DNA from: Streptomyces sp. NP160
GTDB lineage: Bacteria > Actinomycetota > Actinomycetes > Actinomycetales > Quadrisphaeraceae
DNA: 33,507 nt
Assembly: GCF_006335115.1 (NCBI RefSeq)
Contig: NZ_VDMJ01000034.1
Span: 1 to 33,507, forward strand
Reading direction: 5' to 3'
Shown one piece after another: positions 8,266-16,263 of the stretch. Position numbers and translations under genes: made by a program. The notes below the pieces were generated by a model. It saw nothing but the letters and a program-made list of their open reading frames with translations, ran no database searches and was not told where the DNA came from. The number at the start of each line of letters is the position of its first letter. The stretch's first letter is position 1.

Positions 8266-9716
8266 CCCTGTACGTTCCAGGAGGAGTCTTGGTCGAGCCC
8301 TTGGCGCGCTCGAGCGCCACTGCTGATGGACACCCAGTCCGCCCCGACCGTTCAGCTCGCCCCGCCGGCACGCTGGCCGTATGGACGCCCTGGCGCCTCG
8401 TCGTTGGCTTCGGCGTCGTCAGCCTGGCCGCGGACATGGTCTACGAAGGAGCCCGGTCCATCACCGGACCGCTGCTGGGAACCCTCGGCGCCTCCGCCCT
8501 GGCCGTCGGCCTGGTCGTCGGCGCCGGGGAGGCCGCCGCGATGCTGCTGCGCCTGGCCTTCGGGCCACTGGCCGACCGCACCCGCCGCTACTGGAGCCTG
8601 ACCCTGGCCGGGTATGCCCTGACCGCCATGTGCGTCCCCCTACTGGCCTTCACCCCGTTCCTAGGAGCAGCGGGACTGGGCGTGGCAGCGGCTCTGATCC
8701 TGGCTGAGCGCGCTGGCAAGGCCGTGCGCAGCCCCGCGAAGTCCGCGCTGCTGGCCCAGGCAGCCTCGGGAACGGGACTGGGACGCGGGTTCGCGGTGCA
8801 CAAGGCGCTGGACCAGGTCGGTGCCTTCAGCGGACCGCTGGTTGTGGCTGCGGTGGTCGCGGCGACAGGCGTGGTGTGGCCGGCCCTAGCGCTGCTGGCC
8901 CTGCCCGGGGCCGCAGCGATCGTCGTTCTGGTCCTCCTTCGCCGCCGGACCCCCACCCTTGACCGCGAGTCCGGCCATCCACCGGCGAGGCCCGAGACCG
9001 CGGGCGCCACCAGCCAGGCTCACCGCGTCGACACACCGCCCGCATCGCCAACCACCGCGCCACCCACTGCCCCGGCGCAGCACCCTGCACGTCGCTCCTC
9101 GCCTCATCATGCGCAGGGGCTCCGTGGCTGGCTGGGTCTAGACCTGCCGAGCCGCTTCTTCGTGTTCGCCGCTGCCGCGGCTGCGGCCACCGCAGGGCTG
9201 GCCACCTTCGGGATGATCTCCTTCCACGCTACCCGGACCGGCCTGCTGACCCTGGCGAACGTTCCGCTGGTGTACGCGGCGGCGATGGCAGCCGCGGCGG
9301 TCTCCGCGATGGCCAGCGGGTGGCTCTTCGACCGCTGGCACGCCCGTGTGCTGCTGGCTCTGCCCCTGCTGGGCGCCGCGGTACCGGCGCTGGCGTTCTC
9401 CACCAGCACCGGCGCACTGGTAGCAGGTGCCCTGCTGTGGGGAGCGGCCGGCGGAGTGCAGGACTCCACCGTCAAGGCCCTGGTCGCCGACCTCGTCCCG
9501 GCCGGGCGCCGGGCCAGCGCCTACGGCGTCTTCGCCGCGATCCAAGGGGCCGCCGCACTTGTGGGTGGAGCGCTGGCCGGCCTGCTCTACGAACGGTCGC
9601 TGACGGTCCTGGTCACCGCGCTTGCCGCTTGCCAGGTGTTGGCCCTGGGTCTGCTGGTCGTGCAGCTGACAGCGGGCTCCCGTACAGCCTCGGTCGCCCG
9701 TCCCGCAGACCACTAG
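8262..9716 (+). CDS. MFS transporter
   Basis: Up to 484 aa with two bundles of hydrophobic helices. The first begins at about residue 42 (TPWRLVVGFGVVSLAADMVYEG) and contains FGPLADRTRRYW, the MFS loop 2-3 motif. A long Pro/Thr/Ala-rich linker (about 230-285) joins the second bundle, which ends near ARPADH. The GTG at 8262 falls inside a hairpin. AGGAGGAG at 8279-8286 points to TTG at 8289 or 8301 as the real start. Divergent pairing with a ChrB-like protein is recurrent in actinobacteria. Substrate unknown; drug or metal-oxyanion efflux is plausible. Confidence 0.85.
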   Translation: MALYVPGGVLVEPLARSSATADGHPVRPDRSARPAGTLAVWTPWRLVVGFGVVSLAADMVYEGARSITGPLLGTLGASALAVGLVVGAGEAAAMLLRLAFGPLADRTRRYWSLTLAGYALTAMCVPLLAFTPFLGAAGLGVAAALILAERAGKAVRSPAKSALLAQAASGTGLGRGFAVHKALDQVGAFSGPLVVAAVVAATGVVWPALALLALPGAAAIVVLVLLRRRTPTLDRESGHPPARPETAGATSQAHRVDTPPASPTTAPPTAPAQHPARRSSPHHAQGLRGWLGLDLPSRFFVFAAAAAAATAGLATFGMISFHATRTGLLTLANVPLVYAAAMAAAAVSAMASGWLFDRWHARVLLALPLLGAAVPALAFSTSTGALVAGALLWGAAGGVQDSTVKALVADLVPAGRRASAYGVFAAIQGAAALVGGALAGLLYERSLTVLVTALAACQVLALGLLVVQLTAGSRTASVARPADH

Positions 9717-9787
9717 CCCACCGCAGGAGCGGTCTGGCGCCGCGGGGCGGGTCTGCCAAGGAGTCGACGCCGCTGCGGTGGCGGGTC

Positions 9788-10138
9788 TCAGGGCTTGTAC
9801 TGGACGTCCAAGGCATCGGTCAGCCCTGTGATCTCGAACAGCCGCAGCACCGACGGGTGGGTGGCCCACACCTGGACCGGGACCGGCTGCGCGGCATGCA
9901 GCACCCGCACGAGGTGGCCGAGACCGGAGGAGTTCATGAACGTCACTGCGGTCAGGTCGAAGACCAGCCCACCGGGGTTTGACTCCAGTGCGCTGCGACC
10001 GACCCCGCTGAGCTGAGCGGCGTTGGTGATGTCGATCTCGCCGGCGACGACGATGCTGACGACGACGCCGGAGCTAGCCACGGTGATGGTCAGGTCGCTG
10101 ACATTAGTGGGCTCAGGCACATGTCGTGAGTAGCGCAT
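9788..10138 (-). CDS. STAS-domain anti-anti-sigma factor
   Basis: A 116-aa STAS protein of the SpoIIAA/RsbV type. It shows VSIVVAGEIDITNA near the N-terminus and the phosphorylation-site loop FMNSSGLG (Ser at about 70-71). Such proteins bind anti-sigma kinases and are switched by serine phosphorylation. No cognate RsbW-like kinase or sigma factor is in the window, so the partner is elsewhere. The ATG at 10138 gives the usual family length. A GTG at 10198 would add 20 residues without family resemblance. Confidence 0.82.
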   Translation of the reverse strand: MRYSRHVPEPTNVSDLTITVASSGVVVSIVVAGEIDITNAAQLSGVGRSALESNPGGLVFDLTAVTFMNSSGLGHLVRVLHAAQPVPVQVWATHPSVLRLFEITGLTDALDVQYKP

Positions 10139-10139
10139 C

Positions 10140-10941
10140 GTCGAGCCCGACACACCCAACCAGCCCCAAGCGGAGGCATGCGAGAGGTGCCCTCCCACCG
10201 CAACCTGGCAGGGAGGGCTCGGCGCCGCGTGCTGCGAGTCGGCGCCTCGTGAGTGGACCTGCGACCGGTACCGCCTCCGGCTGTGAGCGCCGACACGTGG
10301 GTGTCGGCGATGACAGCGGTGACACCAGTGCCCTGCTCCTCAACGGTTCCGGCCGTGGTTGATGGTGGCCTCGTCCCGGCCGCGGTGGCGGATACCTCTT
10401 CGTGGCCGGTAGCGACGTGCTTGGTCTCCGCCGAGGCTGATGGCTTGATGACGATGCCGGTGGTGACCGGGGTGGCGCTGGACGGGGGTGGGCAAGGACG
10501 GCGAGGGCGGGGTTCAACGCCTCCGGCCAGGTCGGTGGCGAGGACGCCCCAGCGGCGTTCGGGGTGCTGATCACCGTCCCCAGCGCCTCCGTGTCGACGA
10601 TGCGGACGTGCCTCGTGGCCACTGCACACCTTCGGCGATGACGGCGCAGTCGGCGCACTGGCTGTAGAGCACGGCCCGAAGCGACCGGCGGCCTGATGGT
10701 CCTGCTGGAGCCCGTCACCTGCTGCGACTGGCGGTGCACATCACGGCTCAGCTGTACCACTTGGGGATCGTCAGCGTTCCGCTGACCGGAGAAGGAGCCC
10801 CTCTGCGACGGATCGCGGCGTCGGGTGTCCGGACCGACGTAGGCGACACGAGTAGCCGGGTGACCTTGTTCATGGCAGCACGTGCAACGGCGCGACCAAC
10901 TCCGTGGACACTGACGATCAGCAGGTTGTAAACACCCAGTC
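10140..10941. other. Long intergenic region, no confident gene
   Basis: About 800 bp without a supported gene. On the minus strand around 10230-10640 a frame has gene-like codon use (TGVTAVIADTHVSALTAGG), but continuity needs frameshifts and I recognise no family, so it may be a decayed gene. The palindrome family occurs at 10770, with an extended repeat after it. Confidence 0.4.
10770..10815 (+). repeat. Dispersed palindrome copy 2 with extended repeat
   Basis: GTCAGCG-TTC-CGCTGAC followed by CCGGAGAAGGAGCCCC and TCTGCGACGGA. It aligns over about 45 bp with the copy at 13921-13966. It sits about 130 nt upstream of the peptidase E gene. Confidence 0.7.
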
Positions 10942-11628
10942 ATGACCGTGTACCTGGGGGGTGGAGGCACCTCGCAGCAGGAAGCGGCCCTCTGGGGTCC
11001 GATGCTCGCTGGTCGCCCACGCGTCCTGTACTGGCCGTTCGCCCTTGACGACGGCATGCTCCCCGGGGCCGAGAGCTGGCTGCGCGGATCCCTCGAGAAG
11101 TTCCAGAGCGGCCTCGACGTGGTCACCTGGACCTCCCTCGAGGGCCACCACCGAGCGGAGATGACGGGCTTCCATCTGCTCTTCATCGGCGGGGGCAACA
11201 CCTACGACCTGCTGACCCACCTGCGCGCCCACAGCGCCCTGGACTGGGTGCGCGCCCACCTGGACGGCGGCGGGGCCCTGTACGGGGGCAGCGCCGGGGC
11301 CATCCTCGCCGGGGCCTCGATCGACATCGCCGCCTGGCACGACGAGAACGGCACCGACCTCATCACCTCCGCGGACCTCGCCGGGCTCGGCCTACTGCCC
11401 GGGCGGGTGCTTCTGCCGCACTGCACCGCAGCTGACGCGCCGCGCGCCGAGGAGTGGGCGGCGCGGCACGGGCTCGAGGTGCTCGGGGTCCCGGAGTGCT
11501 CCGGGCTCGTCGTCGACGGCGACGACATCGTGGTGTCCGGACCGGACCCGGTCTGGTTGTTCACCCCGGGGGGCACCACCACGCTGCCCGCCGACGCCGC
11601 GGTCCCACGAGGAGGGAGCGCCTCGTGA
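10942..11628 (+). CDS. Peptidase E-like (family S51) protein
   Basis: A 228-aa soluble protein with the alpha/beta fold of dipeptidase E/cyanophycinase relatives. FIGGGNTYDLL precedes the nucleophile loop YGGSAGAI, where Ser117 is the expected catalytic serine. Members hydrolyse Asp-X dipeptides, or belong to related amidotransferase-like groups. The GTGA overlap with the next gene, a methyltransferase, indicates one operon. Start is ATG with a weak upstream Shine-Dalgarno sequence. Exact substrate uncertain. Confidence 0.85.
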   Translation: MTVYLGGGGTSQQEAALWGPMLAGRPRVLYWPFALDDGMLPGAESWLRGSLEKFQSGLDVVTWTSLEGHHRAEMTGFHLLFIGGGNTYDLLTHLRAHSALDWVRAHLDGGGALYGGSAGAILAGASIDIAAWHDENGTDLITSADLAGLGLLPGRVLLPHCTAADAPRAEEWAARHGLEVLGVPECSGLVVDGDDIVVSGPDPVWLFTPGGTTTLPADAAVPRGGSAS

Positions 11629-12335
11629 GCGCCTCGTCGTGCCCTGGGTGGCTACTGGACGAGGTGGCCAGCGCCGGCCGAGAGAACCTCGACGCCGAGC
11701 ACGTCGCCCGCTACGACGGCAAAGAGGACGCCGGCGCCGTCGCCGAGGTGGCCCTGCTGCAGCACCTCGGACTGGTTGCTGAGTCCGTCGTCGTGGAGAT
11801 CGGCACCGGCACCGGCCAGTTCGCCCTAGCCGTCGCACCGGTCTGCGCACGCGTCGTCACCGTCGACGTCTCTCCCGTCATGCTCGAGCTACTGCGCGCC
11901 AAGACGACAACTACGGCCGCGGGCAACGTCGAGGTGGTCCAGGCCGGGTTCCTCACCCACGAGCACCACGGTGAGCCCGCCGACGTCGTCTACACCCGTT
12001 ATGCGCTGCACCACCTGCCCGACGCGTGGAAGGCCATCGCCTTGGTCCGGATGCGGCGGATGCTGCGCACAGGTGGGCTGCTGCGGCTGTGGGACGTCGT
12101 CTACGACTTCGCCGCCGACCAGGCCGCCGAGCGACTGGAGGCCTGGTGCGCCACCGGCGGCGAGGTGGTCGAGGGTGAGTGGAGCCGCGCGGAGTACGAG
12201 GAGCACGTGCGCGATGAGCACTCGACGTTCACGTGGCTGCTGGAGCCGATGATTACCCGCGCCGACTTCACCATCGAGACGGCCGAGCACAGCGAGGACG
12301 GCATCTTCGCCAAGTACGTCCTGCGCGCTGTTTGA
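11625..12335 (+). CDS. Class I SAM-dependent methyltransferase
   Basis: A 236-aa enzyme. SAM motif I is VVEIGTGTGQFALAVA, the acidic end of strand 2 is VVTVDVSP, and YTRYALHHLPD marks the later conserved core. The C-terminal part (GEWSRAEYEEHVRDEHSTF) is typical of the small-molecule methyltransferases related to UbiE/methyltransf_25 proteins. The GTG start overlaps the peptidase stop (GTGA), with GGAGGGAG upstream. Substrate unknown. Coupling to an S51 peptidase is the only functional clue. Confidence 0.85.
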   Translation: MSASSCPGWLLDEVASAGRENLDAEHVARYDGKEDAGAVAEVALLQHLGLVAESVVVEIGTGTGQFALAVAPVCARVVTVDVSPVMLELLRAKTTTTAAGNVEVVQAGFLTHEHHGEPADVVYTRYALHHLPDAWKAIALVRMRRMLRTGGLLRLWDVVYDFAADQAAERLEAWCATGGEVVEGEWSRAEYEEHVRDEHSTFTWLLEPMITRADFTIETAEHSEDGIFAKYVLRAV

Positions 12336-12521
12336 GATGGGGTACCGGCAGGCGCGGTGCCCGTGACCACGTCCCCGGAGTCTGTTCAAGGATCGTCTGA
12401 CGGGCATGCCGAATGCAATCCATCGACTACGCCGCGCCGCTCCCTCCTCAGCATCCGCGCGCAACGCCTGCCTGGCTGGTGGTCCGGCGCCGGCGGTCGT
12501 GCCCTGGTGAGGCCCCTGCGG
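12336..12521. other. Intergenic, convergent gene ends
   Basis: About 190 bp between the convergent methyltransferase and ApeA-like genes. I see no gene and no clear terminator hairpin. Confidence 0.5.
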
Positions 12522-13883
12522 TCAAGGCCCGGTCAAGGCTCCTCGCCGCCGCAGGTGCTCGTGCCAGCGGAGTACGGGCTGGCTGCTCAGCGCCATGTCC
12601 ATTGCCTCCTGCGGGACGTGGGCGGCCTGGAGGAGGGAGAAGGTGGCGAGCAGGTGAGCCGAGGAGCTGAGGTCGGCGGTGAGCTGCCAGTCAGAGCCCG
12701 CGGCCTCGTGGCGGAAGTCGCCGTGTCCGAGGGAGTTTCGATCCGCGACGACGGCAGCGATCCACGTCTCCACGTCGGTCCACAACACGACCGACTCGAA
12801 GCCTGGAAGGCGCCGCAATAGCTCCAGAGTCCGGCCGCGGTAGGTTTTCTCTCCGACTACCAGCAACTTGCCCATTGCCTCTAGGCAGGCATAAGCCGTC
12901 ATCGCGGTGTCTTCGAGGTAACGCTGCTGTCGGTCGTGGTGGGTGGCCACGCGACCAGCGAGGTAGCGCAACGGCTTCGAGAGCTCCATCCATCTGGCGG
13001 GCCCGGCGTCACCCCCGAAGGCGTCGAAGTCGAGTAGTGCGTCGACGAGGGCCAGGCGGGGCGGCGGTCTTGTCTCCTCGCCGGACGTCCTCGTGACCCA
13101 GCCCTTCACCTGGCTTCGCGCCTCCCACGGCGGCTGCTCGGGTAGGCCGAGGCGGACGTGGTCGACGGTGATGTGACGCTCGAAGAGGAGCTCCAAGAGC
13201 GTCCTGAGATGAGCGGCGTCATCGAGGCAGACCTCATAGGCCGTCGGCGAGTCGTACTCCACCACCAGCTTGCAGTGGCGCTCGTAGCTGACTCGCAGGT
13301 GGCTCCAGTGCTCCTGGAACGACGAGTGCAGGCTGATGCGCCCGCGCGAGAACGGGTGACCGTCGCAGAGAATCGGGAGGGGGACGCGGGTCACGGAAGC
13401 GCCGTCTGTCTGTTCGCTCTCCATCCACGTGCGGGTGTTCCACACCGCTAAGGCCTCGCTCTCGACGACGAGCGTGGTGAAGGTCGTCCCGGGGGTTACG
13501 TGGTGTCCGATGACCACCTCGCCCGCCCGCCACCGCTCGACGGTGTGTCCTGATCCAGATTGGCCGCCCGCGTAGGTCGCATCGATGATCGAAACGGGAC
13601 CTCGAACGGTCGAGCCGAAGATGTGTCGAGGAGCGACGGAGACGGCGCGGTGGTGGCGCTCGTCATCGGCGAGAGGAGCGAGGAGAGACAACCTGGCCGT
13701 TCCGCGCTCGTCGAGCGCTAGCGTTCCCCAGGCCTGTTTCGCCTCAGAGGGAAACCACCAGAACCCTGCGTACTCGTCCGGCGGTTCGCGCGGCGCCTCC
13801 ACGGGCCAAGAATGCTGGCGGCGACCCAGCCTTGACAGTGCTTTTCGCTTAGCACTTACTAGATCAACTCTGAGCCGATGCAT
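12522..13883 (-). CDS. ApeA-like HEPN protein, probable anti-phage defence
   Basis: A 453-aa protein. Residues about 38-260 resemble the ApeA N-terminal domain: YAGFWWFP, a G.L.LDE..ARLSLL strand series, FGSTVRGPVSIIDATY. The C-terminal part (about 300-440) is helical and carries the HEPN RNase motif R-x4-H as RNSLGHG (Arg382, His387). ApeA proteins are known single-gene defence systems against phages in Enterobacteria, acting through a HEPN RNase. The ATG at 13883 is chosen because the frame upstream turns into low-complexity sequence and overlaps the divergent methyltransferase. Dispersed palindromes flank the gene. Its TTA, AGA and TCA codon use is less biased than its neighbours, consistent with transfer. 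Confidence 0.75.
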   Translation of the reverse strand: MHRLRVDLVSAKRKALSRLGRRQHSWPVEAPREPPDEYAGFWWFPSEAKQAWGTLALDERGTARLSLLAPLADDERHHRAVSVAPRHIFGSTVRGPVSIIDATYAGGQSGSGHTVERWRAGEVVIGHHVTPGTTFTTLVVESEALAVWNTRTWMESEQTDGASVTRVPLPILCDGHPFSRGRISLHSSFQEHWSHLRVSYERHCKLVVEYDSPTAYEVCLDDAAHLRTLLELLFERHITVDHVRLGLPEQPPWEARSQVKGWVTRTSGEETRPPPRLALVDALLDFDAFGGDAGPARWMELSKPLRYLAGRVATHHDRQQRYLEDTAMTAYACLEAMGKLLVVGEKTYRGRTLELLRRLPGFESVVLWTDVETWIAAVVADRNSLGHGDFRHEAAGSDWQLTADLSSSAHLLATFSLLQAAHVPQEAMDMALSSQPVLRWHEHLRRRGALTGP

Positions 13884-13920
13884 GGCGACGCGTCTTCCCG
13901 GTCGCGTCCTCGCGACCATC

Positions 13921-13966
13921 GTCAGCGTGCCGCTGACCGGATGAGGATCCCATCTGCGACGGAAGA
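13921..13966 (+). repeat. Dispersed palindrome copy 3 with extended repeat
   Basis: GTCAGCG-TGC-CGCTGAC followed by CGGATGAGGATCCCA and TCTGCGACGGA. It lies in the 185-bp divergent gap between the ApeA-like gene and the methyltransferase at 14069, about 37 nt upstream of the ApeA-like start. Confidence 0.7.
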
Positions 13967-14068
13967 CGACCTCGAGCACCAACATCGTCGGCGGCGCCAC
14001 GAGGTGGGCGGTCAGCGGTCGTCGAACGGCACTGCCACCGCGCCGCTCGTTAGTAGGACGATGACGTC

Positions 14069-14773
14069 GTGAGTGACCCAACAGGCGACGGACCAGGAGA
14101 CACCGCCCCCGATGGATCCGCGGTCGAGCTCTACGCCCGCCTACCCCCAGGTTCGGACCCCGAGCTGCTGCACAGCCGTATGCCTCCCGGCGCCAACATC
14201 CTCGACCTGGGCGCCGGCACAGGACGCCTGGCCGACCCACTCGTCGACCTCGGGCACCCAGTGCTCGCCGTGGACGCCTCCCCCACCATGCTCGCTCGGG
14301 TCCGAAGCGCCGCCACACTCACCAGCAGCATCCAAGATCTCCACCTACCCCAGCGCTTTGATGCGGTCCTCCTGGCGAGTCATCTCATCAACTCGCCGAC
14401 CAAAGATCTGCGCCGAGACCTCCTCTCAAGTGTCGAACGACATCTGCTCGGCACAGGTCAAGCCTTCATCGAGTGGCACCCGCCATCGTGGTTCGACGCC
14501 CTGGACCCCGAGCGCTCGTACACCGGCACCATCGGTGACTTCACCACCACCTTGGAGATCCACTCGCTGGCGCAAGGACTGCTGCATGCCACCGTCGCCT
14601 ACCAAGACCACCGGACTGATCAGACGGCGTCGACGTGGCGCCACACCTTCACTGCGCAGCGCCTGACGCGCGAGCTGCTGCAGGCTGAGGCCGATGCTGT
14701 CGGCTTGACCATCGGCCACGCACTGCCCGGCGCGGAGCACTGGCTGATCGCATCTCCACGCCCCGGCACGTAG
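14069..14773 (+). CDS. Class I SAM-dependent methyltransferase
   Basis: A 234-aa enzyme with motif I ILDLGAGTGRLADPL, VLAVDASPTML at strand 2 and a core that reads RFDAVLLASHLIN. The C-terminal half (FIEWHPPSWFDAL, then TFTAQRLTRELL) fits the methyltransf_25-like group. It starts with GTG and has no good Shine-Dalgarno sequence; TAGGAC 9 nt upstream could be a -10 box. It is monocistronic and flanked by palindromes. Its target is unknown. It sits divergent from the ApeA-like gene, but nothing shows they work together. Confidence 0.8.
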   Translation: MSDPTGDGPGDTAPDGSAVELYARLPPGSDPELLHSRMPPGANILDLGAGTGRLADPLVDLGHPVLAVDASPTMLARVRSAATLTSSIQDLHLPQRFDAVLLASHLINSPTKDLRRDLLSSVERHLLGTGQAFIEWHPPSWFDALDPERSYTGTIGDFTTTLEIHSLAQGLLHATVAYQDHRTDQTASTWRHTFTAQRLTRELLQAEADAVGLTIGHALPGAEHWLIASPRPGT

Positions 14774-14789
14774 CCCCAAGCGATCCGGT

Positions 14790-14812
14790 GAGCGATCTCT
14801 GCTGCAACGGAT
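14790..14812 (+). repeat. Degenerate partial copy of the extended repeat
   Basis: GTGAGCGATCTCTGCTGCAA followed by CGGATGC resembles the second half of the extended element (GATCCCATCTGCGACGG) seen at 13946-13966. Confidence 0.35.
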
Positions 14813-14866
14813 GCCCCCCAGCCGCTCGGTGCTCGCGAGAAGCCGCGCAGCGGGCGGTGAGCGGTG

Positions 14867-14883
14867 GTCAACGAGACGTTGAG
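14867..14883. repeat. Dispersed palindrome copy 4, variant arms
   Basis: GTCAACG-AGA-CGTTGAG. Relative to the GTCAGCG form, the left arm has G to A and the right arm the matching C to T, so the inner pair is preserved. The last base of the right arm differs. Paired change suggests that folding or two-fold symmetry matters. Confidence 0.55.
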
Positions 14884-14969
14884 CCGCTTCGCCGGCCGGC
14901 GGCTCGTAGGCCTGGGCGCCAGTGAAGCGCCGGACGGAAAGCCTCCCCCTCGCCTGCCAGTCTGCAGCC

Positions 14970-15317
14970 ATGACCAAGCGGCGGCCTGACGCTGTTACCC
15001 GCGCCCACAACACCGATCGCCGAAACGGTGATCGGCTCTGGGATGACCGAGGGAAGGAGTGGCAGAGAGTGCGGACTGGCACCTACTACTTGTCCGCGAG
15101 TGAGCTGCAGCAGGCGCTGGCCGCTGACCCCGCACCTCGAGTGGCCCTTCAAGCCGACCACTCACCCCTTCAATGGCCTGTTGCCAATCGAGTGATGGGC
15201 ATCCTCAACGGCACTGACACGACCTTCCCCGGGAACGGCAACTCTTGTGCTGTGACCAGGTGGGCGCCCGTCACCGGCGCGAGCGCCAGGCTGCTCCTCG
15301 TCGAGGAAGTGCACTGA
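14970..15317 (+). CDS. Hypothetical protein
   Basis: A 115-aa hydrophilic protein with balanced composition and no low-complexity tract. Recognisable stretches are RLWDDRGKEWQRVRTGTYYL and GTDTTFPGNGNSCAVTRWAPV. I recognise no domain. The ATG at 14970 is preferred over an upstream ATG at 14922 because it has the more natural N-terminus (MTKRRPDAVTRAHN). Codon third positions are less GC-rich than in neighbours. Flanked by palindrome 14867 and a repeat fragment at 15321, like other single genes in this zone. Confidence 0.45.
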   Translation: MTKRRPDAVTRAHNTDRRNGDRLWDDRGKEWQRVRTGTYYLSASELQQALAADPAPRVALQADHSPLQWPVANRVMGILNGTDTTFPGNGNSCAVTRWAPVTGASARLLLVEEVH

Positions 15318-15340
15318 GCGATCCCATCTACGACGGACGG
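15318..15340 (+). repeat. Fragment of the extended repeat
   Basis: GATCCCATCTACGACGGACG differs at one base from GATCCCATCTGCGACGGAAG at 13948 over its core, but the palindromic half is missing. It lies directly after the hypothetical gene stop. Confidence 0.5.
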
Positions 15341-15413
15341 CGGCACCGAGCGTCCGGGCTCGCCAGCTGCATCGAGGCGGACGGTGAGCGGTCGGCTACC
15401 GGACACCTCAGGG

Positions 15414-15842
15414 TCAGGTGTCATCTGTCCCTGGTCCAGTGCCGCTGTCCGGCGCGATGATGTGACAGATCCTGGTGTCGGTGCAGTCGGCAGGGTCGAG
15501 TTGGTCGCTGCGGCTGATGAGACCTTGGAGCTCTGCCTCGAGTTCGGCGAGTTCACGTTGCCGGGCTCGGATGCCGTCCAGCTTTGAGTGGAGCAGCGAG
15601 TCGACGTGCGCGCACGGGACGGTGCCGTCGCGACGTAGTTGGAGGATGCTGGAGACCTCGAGCAGGGTGAGTCCGGCCGCCTGTCCGCTGCGGATGAACG
15701 CCAGCCGCGCTAGGACCGAGGGGTCGTACTCCCGGTATCCATTGGCGCCCCGCTGCGGCTGGGGCAGCAGACCCCGGCGCTCGTAGAAGCGGATGGTCTG
15801 CGTCGGCACACCAGCCGCGGCTGCCACCTCTCCGATGCGCAT
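15414..15842 (-). CDS. MerR-family metal-responsive regulator
   Basis: A 142-aa regulator. The N-terminal winged HTH reads MRIGEVAAAAGVPTQTIRFY, then ERRGLLPQPQR and YREYD. A dimerisation helix and three cysteines follow: Cys77, Cys120 and Cys126, spaced as in mercury-binding MerR proteins (82, 117, 126 in Tn501 MerR). It would bind the operator at 15858-15889 and activate the divergent thioredoxin-like/reductase genes when metal is bound. Mercury is the likeliest effector by cysteine pattern, but other soft metals are possible. Confidence 0.87.
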   Translation of the reverse strand: MRIGEVAAAAGVPTQTIRFYERRGLLPQPQRGANGYREYDPSVLARLAFIRSGQAAGLTLLEVSSILQLRRDGTVPCAHVDSLLHSKLDGIRARQRELAELEAELQGLISRSDQLDPADCTDTRICHIIAPDSGTGPGTDDT

Positions 15843-15857
15843 GAGGCAACCCTACGA

Positions 15858-15889
15858 CTTGACCTTGTACCGCGGGTCAAGGTTTAACG
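15858..15889 (+). promoter_or_regulatory. MerR-type operator/promoter
   Basis: CTTGACC (15858-15864) and GGTCAAG (15875-15881) form 7-bp arms. TTGACC serves as -35, and TTTAAC or TTAACG as -10 after 18 or 19 bp. An over-long spacer with a dyad inside it is the hallmark of MerR-activated promoters. The start codon of the next gene is about 9 nt beyond the -10 box. Confidence 0.82.
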
Positions 15890-15897
15890 TCGTCGGC

Positions 15898-16197
15898 ATG
15901 GACATCGCGCTGCTCTCCTTCGAGGACTGCCCGAACTGGAAGGTCGCCGAGCAACGGCTGACGGCCCTCGCCACAGAGCGCCCGGACATCCGCGTGAGCC
16001 GCCACCTCGTCGACACCCCGGAGGAGGCCGAGCGCACCCGGCTCCACGGCTTGCCCAGCATCCAGGTCGACGGCGTGGACCCCTTCGCCGCGCCCGACGC
16101 CAAGGTCGGCCTGTCGTGTCGCCGGTACGCCATACCTGACGGGAACCAGGGCGCACCCACGCTCGAGCAGCTGCGGGCGGTCCTCGCCGATGCCTGA
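15898..16197 (+). CDS. Thioredoxin-like small protein of the mer-type operon
   Basis: A 99-aa thioredoxin-fold protein starting MDIALLSFEDCPNW, where the redox motif is reduced to one cysteine (CPNW). GLPSIQVDGVDPF resembles the cis-Pro region, and SCRRY follows near the C-terminus. Similar small proteins sit beside MerR regulators in actinobacteria and may bind or hand over metal. The start is the ATG at 15898, right after the MerR promoter; frames extending upstream run through the operator. It is followed 66 nt later by a flavin disulfide reductase. Confidence 0.78.
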   Translation: MDIALLSFEDCPNWKVAEQRLTALATERPDIRVSRHLVDTPEEAERTRLHGLPSIQVDGVDPFAAPDAKVGLSCRRYAIPDGNQGAPTLEQLRAVLADA

Positions 16198-16205
16198 GCG
16201 GACCA

Positions 16206-16253
16206 CCAATAGCAGCACCGACAGCACCGGCAGCAGCACCGACGGCAGCAGGG
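16206..16253 (+). repeat. Short imperfect tandem repeat (AGCACCGAC/GGC units)
   Basis: The gap before the reductase is built from degenerate 9-mers such as AGCACCGAC, AGCACCGGC and AGCACCGACGGC, ending in a GGGAG Shine-Dalgarno sequence 8 nt before the ATG. Similar GACAGCACC units occur at 28040-28095. Confidence 0.55.
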
Positions 16254-16263
16254 AGTATCGCTC

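Noticed and set aside
10113-11201. 362-aa minus-strand frame over the long intergenic region
   Set aside because: Arg/Pro/Ser-rich translation that also overlaps the start of the peptidase E-like gene; at best part of it is decayed coding sequence.
13884-14318. Upstream extension of the ApeA-like frame
   Set aside because: Overlaps the divergent methyltransferase and reads as Arg/Gly-rich low complexity; the ATG at 13883 begins the plausible protein.
14867-14883. Palindromes as integron attC sites
   Set aside because: Only 17 bp with a 3-nt loop. attC sites are longer, with separated core boxes, and no integron integrase is present.
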